Assembly (NCBI GenBank): GCA_945918815.1
Contig: CAMEIU010000050.1
Coordinates: 1-12,110 of the forward strand
From: an uncultured Clostridia bacterium
GTDB taxonomy: Bacteria; Bacillota; Clostridia; Oscillospirales; Oscillospiraceae
Direction: 5' to 3'
DNA length: 12,110 bases
Shown in pieces: positions 5,959 through 12,110 of this stretch. The translations under genes and the position numbers were made by a program. The notes beneath the pieces are model-generated. The model did no database searches. It saw only the letters and a program-made list of their open reading frames with translations, and had not been told where the DNA came from. Numbering within the stretch: position 1 is the first letter of the stretch; each line of letters begins with the position of its first letter.

Positions 5959-7774
5959 AGTCGAGCTTCGCGGCTACGGAAAGGCCCGGACGCCCCTGGG
6001 GACCCTGGGACGGCTGTTCCGGTATTTCAAGCACTGCCGCATCATCCTGATCAGCGCTTTGCTCTCCATCCTGGTCTATGTGGCCGCCACCATCGGCGCG
6101 TCCTACTGCATGAAGCCCCTGGTGAACCTGCTGGAGGCCAGCGGCCTCTCTCCCAACGAGGCCTTCGCCAAATATGCGGCGCTGCTGCTGGGCCTTGCCG
6201 CCCTGTATGTCCTCAGCGCCTTGACCAACTATCTTCTGAACCGGCTCATGCTGGAGAGCTGCACGGTCATCATGCGGCACCTGCGGACGGAGCTGTTCTC
6301 CAAAATGCAGAAGCTGCCGGTCAGCTACTTTGATTCCAACACCAACGGCAGCCTCATGAGCTACTACACCAATGACATCGAGGCCACCAACGAGCTTTTG
6401 CAGCACAGCATCACCCAGATGCTCATCTCCGTCACCTCTCTGGCTGGCACCATCGCCATGATGCTGATTTTGTCCATGAAGCTGTTCGCCATCATGGTGG
6501 TTCTGGGCGCCATTGTGGTGGTCGTGGTCCGCACCACCACGAAAATCAGCGGCCGCAACTACCGGGCCCAGCAGAAGCACGCCGCGGCGGTCAACGGCTA
6601 TATTGAGGAAATGATCGAGGGCCAGAAGGACATCAAGGTCTTCACCCACGAAAAGCAGGTCCTGGACGACTTCTCCGTCATCAACGACCAGCTGTGCCAG
6701 GTATCCACCAAGGCCACCACCGTGACCTCCATCCTCGGCCCCATCCTCAACAACCTGTCCCACATGTTCTACGCCATCACCTGCGCCCTGGGTGTGCTGC
6801 TGCTGTCCGGCGAGGAGGCCGGCGGCGTGCTCATCGCCTTTTTGCAGTACATCCGCACCTTTGCCGACCGGGTCAGCCAGATCTCCGAGCAGTTCAACTC
6901 CATCATGCTGGCCCTGGCGGGCGCGGAGCGCATTTTCGCCGTCCTGGACACGCCCCCGGAGGTGGACCAGGGAACCGTGACCCTGGAGAAATGCGGCGGC
7001 GACTACTTCTGGGTCAAGGCCGACGGAACCAGGACGCCGCTGCGGGGCGACGTGCGGTTCTATGATGTGGACTTCTCCTATGTGCCGGAGAAGCCGGTCC
7101 TGAAGGACCTGTCCCTCTACGCCAAGCCGGGCCAGAAGATCGCCTTCGTCGGCTCCACTGGCGCGGGCAAGACCACTATCACCAATTTGATCAACCGTTT
7201 CTACGATGTCCAGGCCGGAACCATCACCTATGACGGCGTCGACGTCCGGGACATCAAAAAAGACGACCTGCGCCGGTCCCTGGGCATGGTCTTGCAGGAC
7301 ACCCACCTGTTCACCGGCACGGTCATGGAGAATATCCGCTACGGCCGCCTAGACGCCTCCGACGAAGACTGCATCCGGGCCGCCAAGATTGCCAACGCCC
7401 ACTATTTCATCTCCCATCTGCCCCAGGGCTACGACACGGTTCTCTACTCCGATGGCGCGAACCTGAGCCAGGGCCAGCGGCAGCTGCTGGCCATCGCCCG
7501 GGCCGCCGTCTCCGAAGCGCCGGTATTGATCCTGGACGAGGCCACGTCCTCCATCGACACCCGCACGGAGAAGCTCATTGAAAAGGGCTTGGACGGCCTG
7601 ATGCGGGGGAGAACGGTCTTCGTCATCGCCCACCGCCTGTCCACCGTCCGCCATTCCGATGCCATCCTGGTTTTGGAGCAGGGTCAGGTCATCGAACGCG
7701 GCAGCCACGACGACCTTCTCCGGCAGCAGGGAAAATACTATCAGCTCTATACCAACATGATCGAGCTGTCATAA
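5951..7774 (+). CDS. ABC exporter half-transporter, canonical ATPase site (subunit 2)
   Basis: This 607-residue partner half-transporter has six membrane helices (residues ~25-320) followed by an ATPase domain. Motifs are Walker A GSTGAGKTT (401-409), Q-loop LQDTHLFTGT, signature LSQGQ (505-509), Walker B LILDE with the catalytic Glu530, and H-loop His561 (IAHRLST). The canonical Walker A/B and His pair with the intact LSGGQ of subunit 1, while its own altered LSQGQ faces the degenerate site. This is the expected complementary arrangement of a heterodimer with one active site. A segment of about 20 residues (KCGGDYFWVKADGTRTPLRG) before the ATPase domain is a linker of the kind found in LmrD-like subunits. 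The ATG at 5951 overlaps the end of subunit 1 and has GGAGG at 5937-5941, so translation is probably coupled. The transcript likely ends at the hairpin at 7891-7916. Confidence 0.95.
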   Translation: MPRVELRGYGKARTPLGTLGRLFRYFKHCRIILISALLSILVYVAATIGASYCMKPLVNLLEASGLSPNEAFAKYAALLLGLAALYVLSALTNYLLNRLMLESCTVIMRHLRTELFSKMQKLPVSYFDSNTNGSLMSYYTNDIEATNELLQHSITQMLISVTSLAGTIAMMLILSMKLFAIMVVLGAIVVVVVRTTTKISGRNYRAQQKHAAAVNGYIEEMIEGQKDIKVFTHEKQVLDDFSVINDQLCQVSTKATTVTSILGPILNNLSHMFYAITCALGVLLLSGEEAGGVLIAFLQYIRTFADRVSQISEQFNSIMLALAGAERIFAVLDTPPEVDQGTVTLEKCGGDYFWVKADGTRTPLRGDVRFYDVDFSYVPEKPVLKDLSLYAKPGQKIAFVGSTGAGKTTITNLINRFYDVQAGTITYDGVDVRDIKKDDLRRSLGMVLQDTHLFTGTVMENIRYGRLDASDEDCIRAAKIANAHYFISHLPQGYDTVLYSDGANLSQGQRQLLAIARAAVSEAPVLILDEATSSIDTRTEKLIEKGLDGLMRGRTVFVIAHRLSTVRHSDAILVLEQGQVIERGSHDDLLRQQGKYYQLYTNMIELS

Positions 7775-7785
7775 GCCCGGCGCAC

Positions 7786-7812
7786 CCTGTAGGGGCGGCT
7801 ATCAGCCGCCCG
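7786..7812. repeat. dispersed palindromic element, copy 2 (REP-like)
   Basis: GGGCGGCT (7793-7800), a 3-nt loop and AGCCGCCC (7804-7811) form a perfect 8-bp stem. It begins with the same 14 bases as the copy at 2398-2411 and ends with the same GCCGCCCG, while the loop differs. It lies 12 nt after the stop of the ABC operon and well before the proper terminator. The conserved arms with compensating loop-side changes suggest selection on the hairpin or a mobile repeat family. Confidence 0.7.
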
Positions 7813-7890
7813 TTCGGGGCATAAGGGACTGTGGAAAAAGCCCGACGGAATTGCCCGGACGGCTGTCATAATTTGTTTGAAACGAAGAAA

Positions 7891-7916
7891 AGAGACCGCC
7901 CCGGCGGCCTCTTTTT
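7891..7916 (+). terminator. rho-independent terminator after the ABC exporter genes
   Basis: AGAGACCGCC (7891-7900) and GGCGGCCTCT (7903-7912) pair with a single mismatch to give a GC-rich stem, followed directly by a T-run (7912-7916). It sits 117 nt after the exporter stop and 25 nt before the -35 box of the next promoter, a normal position to separate two transcription units. The antisense strand lacks a strong T-run, so it works mainly for + strand transcription. Confidence 0.75.
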
Positions 7917-7940
7917 CTATCTGCCGTAATCAATCCGCGC

Positions 7941-7969
7941 TTTACGAACCAAGAAAATGGCATTATAAT
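7941..7969 (+). promoter_or_regulatory. SigA-type promoter of the YitT-family gene
   Basis: TTTACG (7941-7946, 4 of 6) and TATAAT (7964-7969, 6 of 6) are 17 bp apart. The transcript should start near 7976, giving a ~66-nt leader. Within the leader, GGACTTT (7978-7984) can pair with AGAGTCC (7999-8005) just before TTTTT (8006-8010), a weak terminator-like structure. Confidence 0.7.
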
Positions 7970-8041
7970 AAAAGTATGGACTTTTTTACCAGAGAGACAG
8001 AGTCCTTTTTAATTGCGCAAAAACGAAAGGAAGAAATTACC

Positions 8042-8917
8042 ATGAAAGCAATTCTCTCCGAAAGAAACAAACGGCTGTTTTTTGCCGTCCTCGGCACGCT
8101 GATTTTTGCGGCCGGCATGAACCTGTTCATCGTGCCTCTGAACCTCTATTCCGGCGGTTTCCTGGGTATCGGCCAGATCGTCCGTACCCTGTTGGTGGAT
8201 TACGCCCATGCGCCCATCCCCTCCAACATTGATATCGCCGGTATCATCCTGTACCTCATCAACATTCCGCTGCTGGTCCTGGCCTATAAGTCCCTGGGTC
8301 GCTGGTTCTTTGTCAGCACCGTGATCTGCGTTACCTTCCAGACGGTCTTCCTGACCTTCATTCCGAATCCGGTTCCGCCGATTCTCTCCGACAAGCTGGC
8401 CGGCGCCATCGTCGGCGGCGTCATCGCCGGCTACGGCTGCGGCATGACTCTGAAAAACGGCGGCTGCGGCGGCGGCCAGGACATCCTGGGCCTCTATTTT
8501 ATGAAGAAGAGCCGCAACTTCAGCGTGGGCAAGATCTCCATGATGATCAACGTTCTGGTCTATGTGGCCTGCGCCCTGATGTTCGACCTGACCACCGTGG
8601 TGTACTCCCTGATCTATGTGGCCGTCTACTCCTTTGTCACCGACCTGACCCACACCCAGAACCAGAACATGGCCTGCCTGATCATCACCACCAGCGACGA
8701 GGTGCTGCCCGTCATTCAGAAGATCACCAACCGCAGCGCCACCTACTGGGGCGGCATCCGCTACTTCACCAAGAGCGACTGCAAGGTCATCTTCATGGCC
8801 CTGTCCAAGTTTGAGGGCGTGCAGATCAGCCGCGCCATCAAGGAAATCGACGACCACGCCTTTGTGACGTTCTTCAAGGTGGATACCATTGTGGGCAATT
8901 TCCATAAGCATCTTTGA
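8042..8917 (+). CDS. YitT family membrane protein (DUF161/DUF2179)
   Basis: This 291-residue membrane protein belongs to the YitT family, which is widespread in Firmicutes and whose transport or sensory role is not settled. The N-terminal part has about five hydrophobic segments (starting FFAVLGTLIFAAGMNLFIVP, residues ~12-31). It includes the glycine-rich family motif CGMTLKNGGCGGGQDILGLY, in the place where relatives have GGSTGG-type sequence. The C-terminal ~85 residues, from about QNMACLIITTSDEV to the end, form the cytosolic DUF2179 domain. The ATG at 8042 has AAAGGAAG (8026-8033) upstream; the frame is open further upstream to a TTG at 7877, but that would cross the terminator and promoter and is rejected. 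The gene stands alone between its own promoter and that of prdC. No terminator is clear after its stop, so read-through into prdC is possible. A role linked to proline fermentation is not supported. Confidence 0.92.
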   Translation: MKAILSERNKRLFFAVLGTLIFAAGMNLFIVPLNLYSGGFLGIGQIVRTLLVDYAHAPIPSNIDIAGIILYLINIPLLVLAYKSLGRWFFVSTVICVTFQTVFLTFIPNPVPPILSDKLAGAIVGGVIAGYGCGMTLKNGGCGGGQDILGLYFMKKSRNFSVGKISMMINVLVYVACALMFDLTTVVYSLIYVAVYSFVTDLTHTQNQNMACLIITTSDEVLPVIQKITNRSATYWGGIRYFTKSDCKVIFMALSKFEGVQISRAIKEIDDHAFVTFFKVDTIVGNFHKHL

Positions 8918-8961
8918 TGGCGTTCATAAAAACTCTTTGAGGTGTTCTTGGAAATTCATTA

Positions 8962-8990
8962 TTTACAGATTGCGAGCAAATTGTTATAAT
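8962..8990 (+). promoter_or_regulatory. strong SigA-type promoter of the prdC-prdA operon
   Basis: TTTACA (8962-8967, 5 of 6) and TATAAT (8985-8990, 6 of 6) are spaced by 17 bp, making this one of the two best promoters in the window. Transcription would start near 8997, with a ~62-nt AT-rich leader before the GTG start of prdC. I looked for a sigma-54 element (GG and GC pairs 10 bp apart in a TGGCAC-N5-TTGC context) in 8918-9058 and saw none. Confidence 0.8.
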
Positions 8991-9058
8991 TAGACATATA
9001 CAAGGCATCAAAATCGTGAATTTTGAAAGAATGCACAAAAATACAAGGAGGAAAGCGT

Positions 9059-10354
9059 GTGGGTGAACGATTTCAATTTCCGCTGAAACAGCATATCGGC
9101 GCACCGTCTGTTCCCGTTGTGGAGGCAGGCGCGCCGGTTTCCCGGGGTCAGCTGATCGCGGCCAAGCCCGCCGGGGGCCTTGGCGCCAATCTCTATTCCA
9201 GCGTCTCGGGCACTGTAGCGGAGGTTTCCGCGGATCAGATCACCATCTGCGCCGCGGAAGAGCAGCCCAAAGACTATGTCAAGCTCCAGGGAGAGGACCC
9301 GCTGAAGCTCATTGAGGAAGCGGGCCTGGTGGGCCTGGGCGGAGCGGGATTTCCCACTTATGCCAAGCTGACCGCTCCGGCGGTCCAGGGCGGCACGGTC
9401 CTGGTCAACGCCGCCGAGTGCGAGCCCATTCTGGGCCACAACATCGCCGCCATCGAGAAGAACCCGGAGCAGCTGGTCCGGGGCCTGCGGATCGTCATGG
9501 ACATTCTCCATGCCAAAGAGGGCGTCATCGCCATCAAGGAGATCCATAAGGAAGCGGTGGAACGGCTGCGGGCCGTTCTGGGTGAGAACATGCGCATCCA
9601 TCTGCTGCAAAATATCTACCCCATGGGCGAAGAGCGCGCCGTGGTCCGCGAGGTCCTGGGCGTGCTGCTCAGCGTCAACAGCCTGCCCTCCGAGGCCGGC
9701 GCAGTGGTGCTGAATGCCGAGACCGTCTGCCGGATTCAGGAGGCCGTGGACCTGAAGAAGCCTCTGATCGACAAGAACCTGACGGTGGCCGGCAAGCTCA
9801 AGGGCAATGAAAATTTGATTCAGATTTTTGAGGACGTGCCCATCGGCCGTTCCGTCGGCAAGCTGTTTGAAGCCGCCGGCGGCCTGGCCGGGGAATACGG
9901 CGAGCTGGTCATGGGCGGACCCTTCACCGGCAAACGCACCAGCCTGGAAGCGCCGGTCGTCAAGACCACCGGCGGCCTCATCGCCACCGAGTGCTTCATG
10001 AAGGGACCGGAGAAGATCGGTCTTCTCGTCTGCGCCTGTAGCGCCGACGAGGCGAGAATGCGCCAGCTGGCCGAGAGCCTCGGCTCCGAGGTAGTGGGCG
10101 TGGAATTCTGCAAGCAGGCCGCCCAAGTCAAGGCCGCCCACAAGTGCGAGAATCCCGGTAAGTGTCCCGGTCAGGTCCAGAAAATCATGGCCCTGAAGAA
10201 GGCCGGCGCCCAGGCGGTGCTGGTGGGCAACTGCACCGACTGCTCCAACACGGTCATGTCCTGCGCGCCGAAGCTGGGCCTGCCGGTGTATCACAGCACT
10301 GACGCCGCGCTCCGTGCCGTGAACCATCCTCTGGTTCGCAGAATTAAGGAATGA
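9059..10354 (+). CDS. prdC: proline reductase-associated electron transfer protein PrdC (RnfC-like)
   Basis: This 431-residue protein resembles RnfC and the PrdC proteins of proline reductase loci, thought to carry electrons from NADH to the D-proline reductase. Domains in order are an N-terminal barrel-sandwich (biotinyl-like) domain (residues ~5-75, LKQHIGAP and GLGANLYSSVSGTV), the NuoF/RnfC-like nucleotide region with GLGGAGFPT (92-100) and AECEP (119-123), an SLBB-like middle, and a cysteine-rich tail (C363, C369, C392, C395, C402). The GTG at 9059 is chosen because AAGGAGG (9045-9051) lies 7 nt before it; the frame is open to a TTG at 9023, which would include the ribosome binding site in the coding sequence. 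PrdC of C. difficile is reported to be a selenoprotein; here the frame has no internal TGA, so this version uses cysteine only. It is separated from prdA by 32 nt and surely co-transcribed with it. Alternative: another RnfC-like protein, less likely given the neighbour. Confidence 0.9.
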   Translation: MGERFQFPLKQHIGAPSVPVVEAGAPVSRGQLIAAKPAGGLGANLYSSVSGTVAEVSADQITICAAEEQPKDYVKLQGEDPLKLIEEAGLVGLGGAGFPTYAKLTAPAVQGGTVLVNAAECEPILGHNIAAIEKNPEQLVRGLRIVMDILHAKEGVIAIKEIHKEAVERLRAVLGENMRIHLLQNIYPMGEERAVVREVLGVLLSVNSLPSEAGAVVLNAETVCRIQEAVDLKKPLIDKNLTVAGKLKGNENLIQIFEDVPIGRSVGKLFEAAGGLAGEYGELVMGGPFTGKRTSLEAPVVKTTGGLIATECFMKGPEKIGLLVCACSADEARMRQLAESLGSEVVGVEFCKQAAQVKAAHKCENPGKCPGQVQKIMALKKAGAQAVLVGNCTDCSNTVMSCAPKLGLPVYHSTDAALRAVNHPLVRRIKE

Positions 10355-10368
10355 GCATCCATAATCAT

Positions 10369-10387
10369 TTGTAGGGAGGTACTACAA
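10369..10387 (+). promoter_or_regulatory. hairpin presenting the prdA ribosome binding site
   Basis: TTGTAG (10369-10374) and CTACAA (10382-10387) are perfect inverted repeats flanking a 7-nt loop, GGAGGTA, which is the Shine-Dalgarno sequence of prdA. The last base of the right arm is the A of the ATG. In RNA the ribosome binding site would be displayed in the loop while part of the start codon is paired. The geometry is seen directly; any regulatory effect is inference, and a 6-bp stem with mixed pairs is only weakly stable. Confidence 0.5.
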
Positions 10388-12110
10388 TGTCCATTACCAA
10401 GGAAACGCTGCAAAAACACCTGAAGGACCCGGCGATTTTCTGCTGCCGCCGACAGAAGGGACTCGTCATCGGCGCTGCCGATCTGGAGGATCCGGCTCTC
10501 TTTGAGGACATGCAGGAAGCTGGCCTGCTGACGTTGAGCAGCGACGGCCTGACCATCGAGCAGGTCCTGGGCGCGACCCTTCTCCAGGATACGGAGGCCC
10601 TGACGCCGATTACCCGCGATGTGCTGGACCACGTCAACGAAGTGGCCGGCGAGCAGAAGGAAGAACCGGCTCCCCAGCCGGCGCAGGCCGCGCCGGTGGT
10701 CGAGCAAATCACAACGGCAGGAGGAAACGGAATGATTAAAATTCAGATTGGCAAGGCAGACCATTTGGAGAACCTCGTTCTGGAGGTTCCGGTGGGTCTC
10801 GCAGCCGCCCAGCCCCAGCAGCCCGCGGAAGCTCCCACCGCTGCCCCCGCCCCCGCGGCAGAGGAGAAGACCGGCGAGAAGAAAGTGATCCGCACCCTGG
10901 TGAAAAAGCATGTGAAGATCACCGACGCGGAGATCGGCACAGAGACCTCCATCAAGGACGGCAAGATCACCATTGACGGCTCCATCGTCGAGCGGGCCAT
11001 CAAGGAAGATCCCCTGTGCAAGAGCCTGAAGCTGGACGTCATCAAGCCCGACCAGCGGCACATCTACACCGAGACCATCATGGACGTTTGCCCCATCGCC
11101 ACCAAGGTCGAGGGCGAGCTGGGCAGCGGCGTCACCAAGGTCGCCGACGGCGTGGTATTCATGCTGACCGGCGTGGACGAGGACGGTGTGCAGGTCCACG
11201 AGTTCGGTTCCTCCGAGGGCTATCTGGATGAGAAGATGTACTTCGGTCATCCCGGCTGCGCCGACGAGAACGATATTATCATCCGTTGCCACGCGGTGGT
11301 GCAGCGCCTGTCCGGCATGACCCGGCCCGGCCCCTTCGCCGCCCATAAGTGCCAGGATTACATCATCCAGGCCGTGCGCAACGAGCTGAAGAAATACGAC
11401 GGCGAAATCGTCCGCGAGGAGTTCTGCGAGGACGTCCGCCGCCAGGGCAATCCCCGTGTGGTTCTGGTCAAGGAAATCATGGGCCAGGGCGCCATGCACG
11501 ACAACGTCATCTGCCCCACTGAGCCCTGCGGCATTCTGGGCGGCCAGAAGAACGTGGACTGCGGCAACGTGCCCATCATCCTGACTCCCAACCAGGTCCG
11601 TGACGGCTCCATCCACGCCCTGACCTGCATCGGCCCGGCCACCAAGGAAATGACCCGCCACTACATCCGCGAGCCTCTGGTCGAGGGGCTGGCTGCCGAT
11701 ACCGAGCTGGATCTGGTCGGCGTCGTCTTCGTCGGCTCTCCCCAGGTCAACGACGAGAAGCTGTGGGTCTCCGAGCGCCTCGGCTCCCTGCTGGAGTCTC
11801 TGGACATCGACGGCTGCATCATCACTACCGAGGGCTTCGGCAACAACCACATCGACTTCATCCAGCACATCGGCCAGGCCGGCAAGCGCGGCATCCCCGT
11901 GGTGGGCGTCAGCTTCTGCGCCTATCAGGGCCAGCTGGTCGTCGGCAATGAGTATGCCACCGCCATGGTCGAAGAGAACATGGACAAGGGCGGCTTCGAA
12001 AACAACGTGGCCGGCTGCTCCTGCGTCACCAAGGAAGTCGCGGCCCGCGCCATCCAGATGCTGAAGAACCGCATGGCTGGCGTCGAAATCGCCCCCGCCC
12101 CCAAGAAGTG
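10387..12110 (+). CDS. prdA: D-proline reductase proprotein PrdA (partial, runs off the window end)
   Basis: The visible part is 574 codons plus two bases with no stop; PrdA proteins are about 620-630 residues, so roughly 50 residues are missing. D-proline reductase (EC 1.21.4.1) reductively opens D-proline to 5-aminovalerate, a Stickland electron sink in the cytosol. The N-terminus, MSITKETLQKHLKDPAIFCC, and the following ~80 residues are typical of PrdA. A Pro/Ala-rich linker (~98-160) follows, then the main domain with GELGSGVTKVADG, FGSSEGYLDEKM and KEIMGQGAMHDN. The proprotein cleaves itself to form a pyruvoyl group from a cysteine; the matching pair here is Thr413-Cys414 in HALTCIGPA (Cys codon 11626-11628). 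Cleavage would give an N-terminal chain of about 413 residues, matching the known ~45 kDa subunit, and a pyruvoyl-bearing C-terminal chain. It follows prdC by 32 nt with GGAGG at 10375-10379. The protein is cysteine-rich (16 in the visible part). The selenoprotein PrdB would be expected downstream, outside the window. Confidence 0.95.
   Translation, partial: MSITKETLQKHLKDPAIFCCRRQKGLVIGAADLEDPALFEDMQEAGLLTLSSDGLTIEQVLGATLLQDTEALTPITRDVLDHVNEVAGEQKEEPAPQPAQAAPVVEQITTAGGNGMIKIQIGKADHLENLVLEVPVGLAAAQPQQPAEAPTAAPAPAAEEKTGEKKVIRTLVKKHVKITDAEIGTETSIKDGKITIDGSIVERAIKEDPLCKSLKLDVIKPDQRHIYTETIMDVCPIATKVEGELGSGVTKVADGVVFMLTGVDEDGVQVHEFGSSEGYLDEKMYFGHPGCADENDIIIRCHAVVQRLSGMTRPGPFAAHKCQDYIIQAVRNELKKYDGEIVREEFCEDVRRQGNPRVVLVKEIMGQGAMHDNVICPTEPCGILGGQKNVDCGNVPIILTPNQVRDGSIHALTCIGPATKEMTRHYIREPLVEGLAADTELDLVGVVFVGSPQVNDEKLWVSERLGSLLESLDIDGCIITTEGFGNNHIDFIQHIGQAGKRGIPVVGVSFCAYQGQLVVGNEYATAMVEENMDKGGFENNVAGCSCVTKEVAARAIQMLKNRMAGVEIAPAPKK

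Noticed and set aside
5885..7306. Long open frame (473 codons) on the - strand opposite ABC subunit 2
   Set aside because: His/Gln/Gly-rich nonsense composition without domains; shadow of the exporter gene.
7877..8041. N-terminal extension of the YitT-family protein to a TTG at 7877
   Set aside because: It would include the terminator and the promoter in the coding region; the ATG at 8042 has a ribosome binding site and matches the family N-terminus.
9023..9058. Longer PrdC from a TTG at 9023
   Set aside because: The AAGGAGG at 9045-9051 would be coding; it is placed ideally for the GTG at 9059.
10291..11868. Long open frame (525 codons) on the - strand opposite prdA and the end of prdC
   Set aside because: It is an out-of-frame shadow of a GC-rich gene: low-complexity G, A, D, H, Q composition, no ribosome binding site, no recognisable motif, while the + strand encodes clear PrdA.

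Overview
The window looks like a chromosomal segment of a GC-rich, Gram-positive anaerobe of the Clostridia, most likely an Oscillospiraceae-type gut bacterium (Oscillibacter, Flavonifractor or a relative; inferred, not proven). The grounds are a D-proline reductase (Stickland fermentation) locus, an SLH-anchored cell-wall enzyme, a YitT-family membrane protein, strong GGAGG-type ribosome binding sites, and short GC-rich palindromic repeats between genes. All recognisable genes lie on the + strand.

Layout: 145-1125 is an AEC (auxin-efflux-carrier family) permease. 1200-2372 is a class I/II PLP aminotransferase with its own near-consensus promoter. 2373-2694 is a gene-free spacer crowded with palindromes and inverted repeats. 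2695-4058 is a secreted L,D-transpeptidase with a Big_2 Ig-like domain and three SLH repeats, broken by a one-base frameshift at about 2974-2979. 4159-5958 and 5951-7774 overlap by 8 nt and encode the two halves of a heterodimeric ABC exporter, one with a degenerate and one with a canonical ATPase site. A palindromic repeat (7786-7812) and a rho-independent terminator (7891-7916) close that unit. 8042-8917 is a YitT/DUF2179 membrane protein with its own promoter. 9059-10354 (prdC, RnfC-like electron-transfer protein) and 10387 to the window end (prdA, proline reductase proprotein, cut off by the edge) form an operon behind a strong SigA-type promoter.

How the genes fit together: PrdC and PrdA belong to one pathway. 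PrdC is thought to pass electrons to the reductase that reductively opens D-proline to 5-aminovalerate; PrdA is a proprotein that cleaves itself at a Thr-Cys pair (413/414 here) to make a pyruvoyl cofactor. The amino acid partner of the permease and the aminotransferase cannot be told from sequence. The cell-wall enzyme and the ABC exporter are independent envelope functions.

I see no phage, IS element, CRISPR array, tRNA or rRNA. The points most worth a second look are the frameshifted transpeptidase, the small hairpin that presents the prdA ribosome binding site in its loop, the compact prdC-prdA arrangement without a prdR gene or visible sigma-54 site between them, the cysteine-rich PrdA, and the dispersed palindromic repeats. 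None of these clearly amounts to a new biological system.
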